From positions 124,001 through 188,000 of the forward strand of contig VDMD01000001.1 of NCBI GenBank assembly GCA_007026445.1: 64,000 nt of DNA, written 5' to 3'. Positions 11,601 through 22,879 of this stretch are shown here, piece by piece. The position numbers were made by a program, and so were the translations under genes. Below the pieces are notes generated by a model, which worked only from the letters and a program-made list of their open reading frames with translations, searched no databases and was not told the origin of the DNA. This DNA comes from Schizophyllum amplum (taxonomy: Eukaryota > Basidiomycota > Agaricomycetes > Agaricales > Schizophyllaceae). The stretch's first letter is position 1. The number at the start of each line of letters is the position of its first letter.

Positions 11601-11949
11601 AGCAGCGACCCTCCGCGCGGAGGCCGCTATGAGCAGCGGCAGCGCCGAGGTGTCGCAACTACGCGCGGCGCTGACGGCGGAGACGCAGAAGCGCACGACG
11701 GCGGAGAGCGAACTCGCGGGGGTGCAGAGAACGCTGGCAGCGGCGCAGGCCGAACTCGCGGAGGGGCGCGCAAAGCTGGCTGCGGAGGTGGAGAAGCGGG
11801 AGGCGGTGGAGAAGGAGCAGGAGGACCTGCTTGTGCTTCTGGACGAGGTTTCAAGCAAGCGGCGGCGCGATAAGGCGTTGATGAAGGAGGCGCTGTTGGA
11901 GGTGTCGGAGGATGAGGACGAGGATGAGGATGAGGACGGGGAGGACTAG
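8607..11949 (+). CDS. USO1: Vesicle tethering factor Uso1/p115
   Basis: Uso1/p115 is a long tether that captures COPII vesicles at the cis-Golgi for SNARE pairing. Eleven exons: 8607-9117, 9168-9355, 9408-9920, 9970-10030, 10087-10223, 10273-10494, 10548-10694, 10751-10863, 10938-11173, 11248-11393, 11452-11949; 923 aa. The N-terminal armadillo-like head is clear: MEFLSQTY start, VLDDRREVVRTEAI, IQKVLAFEGAFEKLF, ENLSLALLARSR, and the typical CYEFDREPGEIT before the tail. The tail is a coiled coil from about residue 700, ending in an acidic DEDEDEDGED tip like other p115 proteins. The tail is much shorter than in yeast Uso1 and closer to animal p115. The start matches the usual family start; an upstream in-frame extension from 8520 was not used. 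Confidence 0.93.
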
Positions 11950-13161
11950 AAGGAGCTGGACACTGGAGGTACGGACTCGGCGCTATGTATTTCTTCGATC
12001 CCGTTTTCTTTGTGCTATCGATCGCAATTCGCTTCTGTTTTCGCTCGAGGCATGATGCATGCACGACCGAGGAAGAGTCTCGATTATTGTGCAGATGTTG
12101 TCCGCGCGGTTATGATATGTCAGATGCCCGGCCGAGGCGACTTGGGCGCTAGATCATGTATGTTTGTGTCCAGTGGAAGCAGTAGTCAGTGGACGGGTCC
12201 GGTGAGTCTACGTGCTTATGCACCACGTTATACCTCTAACAATTGGCACAATAGCAAGCCCATCCAATTGTTTATGCTTGTCTGGCATACACCTCAATGA
12301 CCTTTGTCTGCGTCCCTGAGGCGTACGCGTCGCGTTGTGCTCATACCGGTGACTAGTGTGTCTGGCTAACGTCCAACGTTGCTTATGCGCTACATCGACG
12401 GAGCCGCAGGTCGATCCCAGCATGGATGAATGCTGGATGTCAAAACGGCCACCATTGGATTGCACATGACAGGTAAGGGGAGGTTTTGTTCTCCGGTACG
12501 CGTCCAGACCAGCGCTGTTTTCTCGAGCTGCTTGCTAAGATGCTATACCCTAGGCTTTCCGTACCATCGGCAAGTTGTCTATGTCTATGGCGGTACCTCT
12601 AGTTCCATGTCAGCGCGCGGCCAGACCAAAGGTATCTTGTTGGCCTCATGCACTCTGTCCTGCTTGACATTTCGTCCAGAAATCGCCTGCCTCCCGCCGC
12701 ATATGCTGTCCTGGTGACTGGGGTGCACAACGGCTTGCTATACGTTCAATGGCGCGATCAGTACTGCTTGCTGGTAGCCCCTTCGGCTTCTATTATCGTG
12801 CCGACCGCACATATCTCTCGACTGATCTCAATTGCAGTACAGGGCTAACAGGGCCAAGGGAGCGCCCAAGAGTCAAGTATGGAACCCTGTAGGATCGATC
12901 GGCGTCCATCCGGCCAGCTCAGAGGGGTCCTTGCACTATCGTGATAAGTATAAGAGCCTCCATGCTCTACGTCGTCTGCTCCCTTCCAAGCAACGCCATA
13001 GGTAACAGATGGGCGGCTTCCCGTCTTGCGCCCGACCTAACAAAGGCAAATCTCTGGAACACGCGCCTAACGATGCCTTTCGCCAGACGTTCGACGTATC
13101 CCGAGGCGCCCCTCTCGCACCATGCCCGCCAATGCAACTCCCGCCCCGTGCTTTACGACGC
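11950..13161. other. Intergenic region
   Basis: Between USO1 and the sulfurase-like gene. Only short unconvincing frames were seen; no RNA gene or repeat found. Confidence 0.5.
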
Positions 13162-15055
13162 ATGACTCTGTTATTACAGCCATCTCGGATTCAACAAGCT
13201 GTCGTCCCGAGACCTACGTATACCTCCTCGGACGACGAATCCGGGCTCGAGTCTGGGCCATGTTACTCGGAGAAGAGTCTTGACGACGACAAACCGCTGC
13301 AGTCTTCTATCCCCAATGACAGCAGCGACACCGATTTGAGCATAGCATACGAGCGCTTCCTCGCAGGAAATCCAGGTGCGTACAGAATTCGGACCCTCGC
13401 AACTTCATGGACCGCCTTGGAGATCCAATCATCTGACATTTCAACGCAGAATATCGCACTACGCACGCTATAGACGACCTTCGCCGTACCGATTACAAGC
13501 GACTCGCAAACAGCGGCGAGACATATGTCGATTGGATGGGTGGCGCCCTCTATCCGGAACGTCTAGTAAGAGCACACACCGAATTTCTCTGCACTCGTGT
13601 GCTTGCCAATACCCATTCCGGTAGCAATCCGTGAGCTGCATTTTTTTTCTCGCGGTAGCCAGTCGCTGACCGTCCCTCTCGCTTGCCAACGCACTGTCTG
13701 TACCAGGTCAGCTCTGTCTCACGAATGCGCCAGCGCAGCCCGCGAGGCGGTGCTCCGTTTCTTCCATGCACCGGCCGAGGACTATACAGTGATCTTCACG
13801 CCAAATGCCTCCGGCGCGCTCAAACTGATCGGCGAGGCGTATCCTTTTCAGGAGGGAGGTGCCTTCGTGCTCGCCGCAGACTCGCACAATAGCGTCAATG
13901 GCATACGATGTTTTGCTAGCGCTAAGGGTGCAGACGTCACGTACATTCCTTCGACCTCGCAGGGTGGTCTCGACCCTGAAGAGGCTCGGGTATGTCAGAT
14001 CTAGTCCAAGACCTTACCGCACTACGTTGACGCTCTGTTACTATTAGACTCTTCTCGCCTCCTGTAGTCCGCGAGGCAGGCGCCCAGCGCTCCTCGCCCT
14101 TACAGCTCAGTCAAACATATCGAACAGCAAGGTGCCTCTGGCTGTCGCAGATACCGCCAAAGCGCTCGGATACGACGTTCTCCTAGATGCCGCTGCCCTC
14201 GCGCCTACATCGTCATTGTCGCTCGCTCAACATCCAGCCATCGATGCTCTCGCTGTATCGTTTTACAAGATGTTCGGCTATCCTACCGGTGTCGGCGCTC
14301 TTGTTGCCCGGAAAGACTTGCTCCTGCGACTTAAGCGACCTTGGTTCGCAGGCGGGACAGTAGACTTGGTTCAAGTTCCTGGAGACCTTGTAACACATGC
14401 TCCTGAACTACACGAGCAGTTTGAGGCGCGTCCTCATCTGCCATTGCAAGGCAAGGTACACAGCGCTGATTATTTATAGGACGGGACCGTTGATTACCTC
14501 GCGCTAGCGGCGGTGTCGGATGGGCTGCGTTTGCTTGCTGTATATCAGCCGCTGCTTCCCTTACGGCTGACGTGTCTACTGCACTATCTGATTGCGGAGG
14601 TCCAGCAGCTGCGCTATGCTGGAACAAATACAGCCGTAGTCCGTGTCCTGTCCCGTCCACCAAAGGCACCAGGGGATGCAGGAGCGACGGCTTCGCTCGA
14701 ATTTTTGGACGTGCGTGAATGTCTTCTCTTGCTAGTCTGGAGGCGTACTCATATCTTGCGATAGCCAGCCGGTGTTACTATTCCTCCTGACAGCGTCGCG
14801 CGCTCCGCTACACGAGCGGGAATTGCTCTTCGTACAGGCTGCGTCTGCAACCCAGGCGGCGCTGCAGCGCTGTTGAGCGTCGCAACAAACATGGCTGCCC
14901 TCCCGCCCGGTTCGACGCACGAGTCTTTCGAGGAAGTGGTCGGTCGCGCTCTTGGAGTAGTGCGGATAAGCTTGGGGCTTGCAAGCAATTTCGAGGACGT
15001 GTGGCGTGTTGTCAAGTGGGCGAGAGGGGTAGCAGAGCACGGGGTCAATACATGA
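13162..15055 (+). CDS. PLP-dependent class V aminotransferase / MoCo-sulfurase-like protein
   Basis: Class V fold enzymes of this type move sulfur from cysteine through a PLP lysine and a reactive cysteine. Exons: 13162-13375, 13450-13630, 13707-13989, 14048-14425, 14480-14710, 14765-15055; 525 aa. Visible: YVDWMGGALYP and ANTHSGSNP near the N-terminus, a putative PLP-contact stretch (ADSHNSVNGIR), LDAAAL, the PLP lysine in SFYKMFGYPTG, the DGTVDYLAL substrate loop, and a cysteine loop RTGCVCNPGG near the C-terminus. This resembles the N-terminal half of molybdenum cofactor sulfurase, but the MOSC half is absent, so the sulfur acceptor is unknown. The fourth intron (14426-14479) starts GC rather than GT; without removing it the frame meets a stop. 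Confidence 0.85.
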
Positions 15056-15596
15056 AGCGCTGTGCTGGTCTTCAAACAGCCTCATATATCGCTAGGACTC
15101 ATCTATCCATCCATGTCAATACTGGTCTGTGTCAGTCTGTAGTAAGGACTTTGGCGTATCAAGTCTCGGATCCCAGTACTCTTGGAAGTATCATTGGGGT
15201 CACCGCACGTTGACCTGAAGCTAAGCTTGGGCTCAGTCCGGTACACGCCCCGCCGGCGACATTTTTCTGCGGAAGTTCAAAGGACGATCGGAGGCCGTCG
15301 CGATGGATAGATATGTTCCGTTACAAGGAAGTACATGTAAAACAAGATCTGAACGATACCAGTACGAACAGAGATCTAGCCACAGATGATATGGGTAAAA
15401 AGCTGTCTACCACCGTTGCCAAGATATCGTTCATCACAAAACTTACGGTAAATAAGTATGAGCTACACCGTTACACAAAGATAAAGGCGTCGGTGAAGAC
15501 AGCCTATAATCTTCGGATCCAGCGCTTATGAGACCGTCTTGCGATGGACGCCGTTCAAGGCTAAGTCCACTTTCGCGGCAATAGTCTGACGAGTTT
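15056..15596. other. Intergenic region
   Basis: Convergent 3' ends of the sulfurase-like and F-box genes. It is more AT-rich than its surroundings. A 72-codon frame at 15313-15531 has no supporting features. Confidence 0.5.
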
Positions 15597-17438
15597 TTAG
15601 CACTTTTCAGATGAAAAGCAAAGAACCAAAGAACTCACCGTCAGGGTCTGATTGGAGAGGCAAGAATTCCCTTCTATGTACACTCTTTCAACAGCCTTGC
15701 CAAGGCGCGTGTACGCGTCAAGCACCAGGACGAGCTCGCCGGCGATTTTTTCTTCTATCTCGTTTGACCACTGGGTACCGTGCCCAAGCGATGCCTCCCA
15801 GCGGATGTACTTCAGCAGACGCGGCGGTGATCTCAACAGCGGCGATCCCGAACCTGCCTGCGACGAGGATTCCACGAGGATGTGCAAGACGCGTAGACAA
15901 GTATGAGCGTTCATGATGGTATCGAAACGCAGCGTCTTCAGTGCGGGAAGGTGGCTGAAGACCGCCCTGCACGTCCCTGGATAGACGACACATTTCAGGT
16001 CGAGGGTCTCGACGTTCTCGACGGGGATGGCGTCCAGAATCTTGGTCATCATGCGGCGTAGCTCTCGTCCATCCTGAGCATGTAACACCAGCCGAAGTAA
16101 GGCGCCCTCGCTCCCTTGGTTTTTGATCGTGCCGCTGTGAGTGAATATGAGGTTGTCCACAAAGAACGCGACTTGCATATATGCCGCGTCGCGGCTATCC
16201 ACGAATCGGATGGAGCGGAGGATCGGTGGTGGCGGGCGGCGACACCGGAAGTGTTTGCGGAGACGCACCAGGAGCGGACGGAGGTCAGTGCCCTTGGACA
16301 GGTCAATGATATCGAGAGAGATGGCGACGTCGAAGGGAAGATGAACGGTGTCGAAAATCGTCAGACATGTGGCCTTCGTGCCCTGTATCTGCACTGCACG
16401 GAGGCGCGGCAATTCGATGGGTACGCGCATACCGACGTTTCTGGCGTCGTCGTCCTCCCGCAAGCATCTGACGAGAGATAGATTCTCGAGCGTCGGGCTT
16501 GCACGCAGAACGTCCAAGAGGGTGGCGGTGTCGAGGGATACGCCGAGCTCCACACTCTCACTGGACAGTTCGATGCTAACCAAGTTGCGGAGGAGCACCC
16601 ACTTGAGACTGACGTTGACGAGCTCGATGGAGCGGAGTCCGCCGACAACATTCTCCGCCACATCATCCGGCAGTAAGTATGCGCCAGACTGCGACAGGAG
16701 TCGTAGATGCCGAAGGGTGTCCCTCTTCCTCCAGCCTAGGGAACGCAGGAAGACGTCTGCCCGTTCCATATGAATCTCGAGCTCGAGGGATTGGATGCGT
16801 TCCAGATGCGGCTCCAGCGTCTGGATGGCCAGGCGCTGTCGATACCGCGGAGTACCCGTCTCGTTGAGCACGACGGTCAGAGGATGAGCAGCCGAGAGTC
16901 GTAGCTGCGCCTCCACAATGCGAGGGTCGAGCTGAAGGCGGCGGAGTTGCGGTCGAGGAGCCACGTAGCTCCACAGCGCCGGTGTCCTGCGCGCAACCGA
17001 CCGCCACCGCTGACACACGCGCATGATAGTCTTTGTCCATTCGAGGCTGGTGAGGGTGTCGGTGATGAAAGCATATGCGAGAAAGATGATGGAGAGGGTC
17101 TCGTTCGGCAGTCGCCAGATGGGCGTATGGTAGTTCCTGTGGGAGGCTAGAAGAGCCGACTGGCGTTGGATGTCGGCGAGTTGCTTGTCGAGCGCAGCGG
17201 TGGTGACGTCGTCATACAAGAAGCGCTTCGGCAGGAGGAGCACGGGCCTGTCGATTCCATTGTCCGTTGTCCAAAAGAGGTTATCATAGTATTTACTGAA
17301 GAAAAAATGGGTTGAGAACGCAGGACAAAAGGACTGCGGGACTCACTCTTTCGTGACTTCAATGCTACGCGAATACGCATCCTGCAAGTCTGGTGCGGTC
17401 GAATGGGATAAAGCGACAGACTCCTGCATCGAGCCCAT
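15597..17438 (-). CDS. F-box protein with leucine-rich region
   Basis: F-box proteins recruit substrates to SCF ubiquitin ligases through Skp1. Two exons: 17438-17347 and 17295-15597; 596 aa. The 5' exon starts MGSMQESVAL and joins in phase to DKYYDNLFW. This exon was chosen because the long frame has no ATG at its own 5' end. After a short helix (LDKQLADIQRQ) comes the F-box-like segment IWRLPNETLSIIFLAYAF with VCQRWRSVARRTPALW, typical of Agaricomycete F-box proteins. The rest has irregular leucine-rich strands (LRHLRLLS, LRSIELVNVSLK, LENLSLVRC). A GTGAGT near 15645 could end the last exon early, so the final 15 or so residues are uncertain. Confidence 0.85.
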
Positions 17439-18820
17439 GGAGGTCAAAGAATAGTACTGACGCCGAGGGTTACATATACAGAAGACCGTTGTGTCATCAA
17501 GTTTCTGGATCATTCTCGAATCCGGTCATCGAACATCCATCCGCTATGTACTATATAGCTCAGCGCTCAGCATCTGCCTCCCATCTCACAGATTTTTCTC
17601 TCGATGCGAAAGCATTCTGGCAGTAGAAATACCAAAGACAAACCTCAAGGAGACGAGCGATGCTCAACCTGAGGCGTCCGCGAAGATGAGTAGCCGAGGC
17701 GGCAAACTCCGGCCCCGACTGCGTGACACTGACAGAACATGCCACGGTCACGTGCATTGTTGACGCGTCTCATTTCCCTGTTCTCGCCTCCATCATGCCT
17801 CAAAGATCTCGAGTAAAGTCTCATGATGTTCCTCGAAATCAGCACGGAAAGTGGCTCTGTATCTGCCTAGGCTTTCCATTGCCTTTCTCGCACGCTTGAG
17901 GTGGACTTCATCGCGCATATACCCAGCTCTCGGCCGTGATATTGCTGCTCTCCCGGTTCGGACTAATGCATTTCCAAAGGCGTCCTTAGCATATATGAAC
18001 TATAACTGTCCTCGGACGACTGGAAAGGTCAAAAAGCGCGGCGGGCGCGCCAAGATCATTCAGATGGCCATGATGCGCCTCAAATCCTTTCGCTTGGGAT
18101 CGAGCGGTTCCCAGCCTCACTCCTTGTGAGTAGGTCAACGTGCTGCATCTATACCCTTTAGCGACAGCTGTGGGTGGTCGCTGGCGTGAGCTACATGGTG
18201 CGGGAATTTGTTGTCCTTGATTGCATTATTTAATGCTGCAGAGAACTGCGCAGGGAACATCAACGTCAAGTCACCCTAGGAAATTCTTAGTCGTCGGGGT
18301 CATAGTAGCCTGACGATGATTGAGCCCTGAGGCCTGACGGACCAGGGCTGAGCGTGGCGCGCCGCCATCCGCAGTTGGGCGCATACTTGAGTTGTGAGCC
18401 ACCTATCCGCCAGCTCGTCCTGACGTTCTTATCCTTTTTCAATATCCGTCTGCGCTCTGTCCGTCCCTCTTTCCCTCTTCCTTCGGGTCGCGCGCGTCTT
18501 CAGGATCGGGAGCGGCCCGCTCGTTCGCCACGTGGACTGCCGAGATGCAGGCAACGCCGGCCAACAGCGAAGAACTTCAGTTGTTCTTCTCCCTCTCTCC
18601 CTACCTGTCCCGCGTCTAGATGCCAAGAGCTCAAGCGCTTATGGGACATCATCTTCGACTTATCAAATTCATCTTCGCCATATAATCTTCAGAAGACGGA
18701 AGCCGAGTTTACTCAATAGCCCACATGGCGTCCGACCGACGTCACTGCAACTTAGCCGACGCTTGACCTCCTTGATCGTCGCTTACTCTCTCAGACTCTC
18801 ATGCTACCCGGCTAGCTGAG
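17439..18820. other. Intergenic region between divergent F-box and PFF1 genes
   Basis: No gene supported. Frames at 17851-18129 and 18354-18719 lack recognisable domains or paralogues. The promoters of both flanking genes must lie here. Confidence 0.45.
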
Positions 18821-21817
18821 ATGGCCGCCATCGACTACCTCATCGCCGCGGTCAGCTTCAGGACCTTGCCGACCACGATTGTTGCCGTCCTCGCATACCT
18901 CGCCATCTTTATCACCGTACTCGTCACCGACGAACTCCCCGCGGTCCCGGAGGAGCAGAGGGGGCTGAATTTGACTCAAGCGTATAGCGATCTCCGTCAG
19001 GTACGTGCTCTGCCCCGCACAAGGACACGAGCTGAAGTGATAGCAGATCGCAGCGCATCCGCATCCATATAACTCGCATGCCAACGACCTCGTTCACGAC
19101 TTCCTGCTGGACCGACTTCAGGACATCACGAAAGGCTACGAATACGCCCATATCATCGATGATCAGGTCTCCAATGGCTCGTGGAGCGCGCGCAACAACT
19201 CCGTCTACTTCGAAGGAACGAACATCCTCGTAAAGATCGACGGACTGGACGACGACAAGCCCGGCGCGCTCTTCTCTGCTCATTATGATTCTGTCTCTAC
19301 TGCTCCAGGAGCGACAGATGACGGAATGGGCGTGGCGACGCTGCTACAACTGATCGAGTACCACGTGCGGAAGAGACCGGAGCGTACCGCCGTATTCAAC
19401 ATCAACAATGGCGAGGAGGACTGGCTCAACGGAGCTCATGCGTGCGTTATAAGTCCTGAATATCACCCCCGAGACTGACGATCGTACAGCTTCCTCCAAC
19501 ACCCCTGGTCGAACCTCACCGACACGTTTTTGAATCTCGAGGGCGCATCCTCCGGTGGCCGGCCCCTCTTATTTCGCGCAACGTCCACCGCCCCCGTACG
19601 CGCGTTCCGCGAGAAATACGTGACCCATCCGCACGGCAACGTCATGTCCTCCGACGCGTTCGCTAGAGGCGTCATACGGTCCGGCACGGACTACCAAGTA
19701 TACGTTGAGGGGCGCGGCATGGATGGCGCCGACCTGGCGTTCTACAAGGGCCGAAGCCGCTATCACACGCGCTACGACTCGGTCGCGTTTACCGACGGCG
19801 GCGCGCGCGCTCTTTGGGCCATGATGGAAGCCGCGCAGGGCGTCAGCAAAGCGCTCCTCAGCAACGACGCAGTCCACGGCAGCAAGGGCGGGTCTCCTGT
19901 GTATTTTGACCGTGAGTTGCTTGCGCCCTCATCATACGACGCTTCACTTACACGGTTGCCAGTGTTCGGCCAGGCGATGATCATCTTTCCCCTGAGCGCG
20001 ATGATCACCTTCAACATCGTTTTCTTGTCTGTAGGGCCCGCCTTTCTTGCCCTGTTGATAGGCTGCGACATCGTATTGCGACAACGTCGACGTGAATCCG
20101 CAGGTGCGGTGTACGACGAGGGCGGCCTCATGAGACGGGCCTGGGTGTCGTTCAAGTCCTTCCAGTGGATAGGCGGATTCTGGAAGCATGCCAAGTTCTG
20201 GGTTTCCCTCGCGGTCACGATCGGCCTCCAGGTGCTTCTGTGTGTTGGGTACTTATATCTCAACCCAATGGTAAGTGTTGCCCTTCAGTGCCCCCGTATG
20301 CATAGCCGTCTAATATTCGTTCAGATCGCGTATTCTTCGCCCTACGCTGTCCTACTGTCGGCGTTGTCTCTAGCATACCTGTCGACCTTCCTTGTGCACA
20401 ACATCCACGCGCCCACGGATACGTACGGCTCGCACTTGCCTGAGCAACAGAAGCAGGCTGCGCTCCTGCAGCTCTACCTTTTGACGTGGGTCTTGCTCCT
20501 CGGCGCCACTATCCTTGCCGGCAAGCTGAGCTTGGGCTCGTTCTACCTCATCTCGTTATGGAACGCTATCGTCTTCGCTGCCTGCGCGCTGGGCTGCATC
20601 GCCATTCTATTCGGCGCGCACGGCTCGGAGGGCGACGCAGAAGGCCTTGTTCGTCGCCGTATACGCGGCGTGCGCTACGACCGGGAAGGCGAGGAGGAGG
20701 GCGTCGAATCTGAGACGGCGCCGACGGAGGTCACGCCACTCATGGCGCAGCCTATGGTTGTGGCGTCACCGCCCAAGTCCGGCGACGAGGAGAGCGGCGC
20801 GATCATTTGGTGGTTCCTGCAGTTCATGCTGTCGGTGCCGGCGCCGGTTATCCTGGTCTCGCAGCTCGCGCTCTTGATGCTAGCGGCGACCAATCAGACG
20901 TTGGCAGACGGCAGTAGCGCCGTGACAGGTATGTGCTTGTGCTTATGCCAGACTCATACACCAAAGCTGACAGTCGAACAGTATACGGATGCGCCTCTCT
21001 GGTCTCCGTGCTCGCCATCCTGCCGCTTGCGCCGTTCGCTTGCAAGTTGCACCGACGCCTAGCCTACGCGATGCTGCTGATTTTCGTCGCATGCACCGCA
21101 TACGCGTGGCTCATGTTCCCCTTCTCGGAGAGCGCGCCTTTGAAGGTGTTCTTCCAGCAACAAGTGGATCTGGACTCAAACACGACGATGACGCGGCTTA
21201 CCGGGCATCCTGCGTATCTTCGACAAACGATCTCCGGGCTCCCGTCTGCTACGAGCGGCGCACTGAATTGCACGGCCGACGATGCGAAGGTCGGTTTACA
21301 GACGTGTGCATGGGAGGCGCCGCCCGCGCTCGAGCCGCACGTCGTCGCGCTGTCGTACAACGTATCGCGCTCGACGACAAGCACGGCAAGATTTCAAGTC
21401 ACCGGCACGAACACGCGCGCGTGCAGGTTGTATTTCGATACGCCCGTGAAGCGCTACCAGGTGGTCGGAGGGACGGAGGGCATGCAGAAGGATTACACGG
21501 TTCCCGAAGAGGGTGTCCAGGAGGTACGATTGTGGAGCAGGACGTGGGGCAGGACATGGGTGGTTGATGTTGAGTGGGCCTCTGGCGAGACGGATAAGCG
21601 CGCGAGGGATCAGCAGGTGCCGCAGCCTCAGGCGGCGGCGGGTCTGAGCGGACGCGTTGCATGCGAGTGGTCGGAATACGAAAGTGGCAGCATCGGGGTG
21701 GAGACCGATACGCGGATCCCGGCATACGAGGAGGTGTTGACGTTCCTGCCTGCGTGGGCAGTACCTTCGAAGTTCGCGGACGGTTTGGTGGAGGGCTACA
21801 AGGCTTTCTCGGTGTGA
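18821..21817 (+). CDS. PFF1: Vacuolar membrane protease, M28 family
   Basis: Multi-pass vacuolar membrane protein with a lumenal zinc metallopeptidase domain. Six exons: 18821-19000, 19047-19441, 19490-19911, 19963-20270, 20325-20928, 20982-21817; 914 aa. There is one N-terminal membrane helix. The M28 domain shows the expected zinc and catalytic residues: SAHYDSV, GATDDGMG, NNGEEDW (catalytic Glu pair), NLEGASSGG and YHTRYDS. Several membrane helices follow (from FGQAMIIFPLSAM to the segment near residue 650). Then comes a long soluble C-terminal domain rich in beta strands, as in yeast Pff1. The order and length match the family, and all joins keep frame. Confidence 0.93.
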
Positions 21818-21889
21818 GGCGTGGACGTTCTACATAGTGTTGTTATGCATTGCACTGCTTTCTTGTTATACACAGACGCAGCACAGACG

Positions 21890-22468
21890 TCAGGTCACAT
21901 ACATAGGTGTGAAACCGGGCCTTTGCGCGACGAGATTGCGAATGGGGATGAAGAAATTGCGAGCGTCACTTTCTCTTGCTTCTTTCCTTTGCGCCACCCA
22001 ACCCTTGACCTGGTCCCATGTTACCCACTCCCAGCCCTCACATTTCTCGGGCTCGAGAACCTATATGGGGGTTAATAATTTTGCTGTAAGCCGATCGATG
22101 TAGAACCTACCTCTGGGTCTTGCTGTTCGTCCATGACTCTGCCGCGCACAAAGACAGTCACGTAGTGTTTGCCTTCTTCCTTCATGACATCGTTTGTTGC
22201 AGTCAAGAACGTGATTTCCGTGATTTGGAGCCCTGTCTCCTCGAGCACTTCGCGGGCGGCGCAATCGCTGAAGGACTCGCCGTATTCGAGATGACCACCT
22301 GGTAGAGCCCATGTACCTGACTGATTGAGTATCTAAGCCTTAGGTGCACATGTGAGGGGCTAGCTCACCGGCACCATGGCTGCCTTTCCGCTTGCCAATG
22401 ATGAAGGTACCGGAGGCGTTCATCACGAAGGCGCCGACGCCTACGCGAACTTGAGGTACATCGTTCAT
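21890..22468 (-). CDS. Nudix hydrolase, NUDT15/MTH2-like
   Basis: Nudix enzymes hydrolyse nucleoside diphosphate derivatives; the NUDT15 group cleans nucleotide pools. Three exons: 22468-22369, 22316-22111, 22060-21890; 158 aa. The protein starts MNDVPQVRVGVGAFV. The Nudix box is complete (GGHLEYGESFSDCAAREVLEETGL), with the REVxEExG glutamates that bind magnesium. Further on, EPEKCEGWEWVTWDQ matches the NUDT15-type C-terminal region. The gene runs head-on into PFF1: only 72 bases separate the two stop codons, so the transcripts probably overlap. Each exon is too short to stand out as an open frame. Confidence 0.88.
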
Positions 22469-22879
22469 GAGAGAAAAGGCAGGTGCTCTGGTAGATCCGC
22501 GTAAGGCAGGATACCGTAGATAAGTTCACCTCGGACCTAAGTACTGCAGAAATTTGGGAGTAAGCCCTGTTTGGCCCTGTTGGGTCGCTGAGCACGGGTG
22601 ACAAACACGAACATAGGCTATCACGTGGTGGTCTTGTGGCGGTCCGAAAGAAGAATCCACCGTCACGGACCGGATTCCTGTTTCATCCCATGACCATGGA
22701 CCATTCAGTGAGGGAAGGTCCTGCAGGCAGTATTACGCGCTCCTTGTACAGTATCCTCGGCTGCGCTCTACTATCGATACGGCAAGCGCCGATAACGGGG
22801 TTGTCCACTAAGCGCCTCATTATTCCCATCCTCCTTCCTCCGTTCATCACTATCTGCCCTCATCTTCTCCCAGCCCGGC
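22469..22879. promoter_or_regulatory. Divergent intergenic region (Nudix / copy B)
   Basis: About 410 bases between the start codons of the minus-strand Nudix gene and the plus-strand copy B gene. It must contain both promoters, inferred from position; no TATA or operator could be assigned with confidence. Confidence 0.4.

Noticed and set aside
15597..17243. F-box protein starting at 17243
   Set aside because: There is no ATG at that point (the codon is GTG); an in-phase 5' exon with ATG at 17438 extends the frame naturally.
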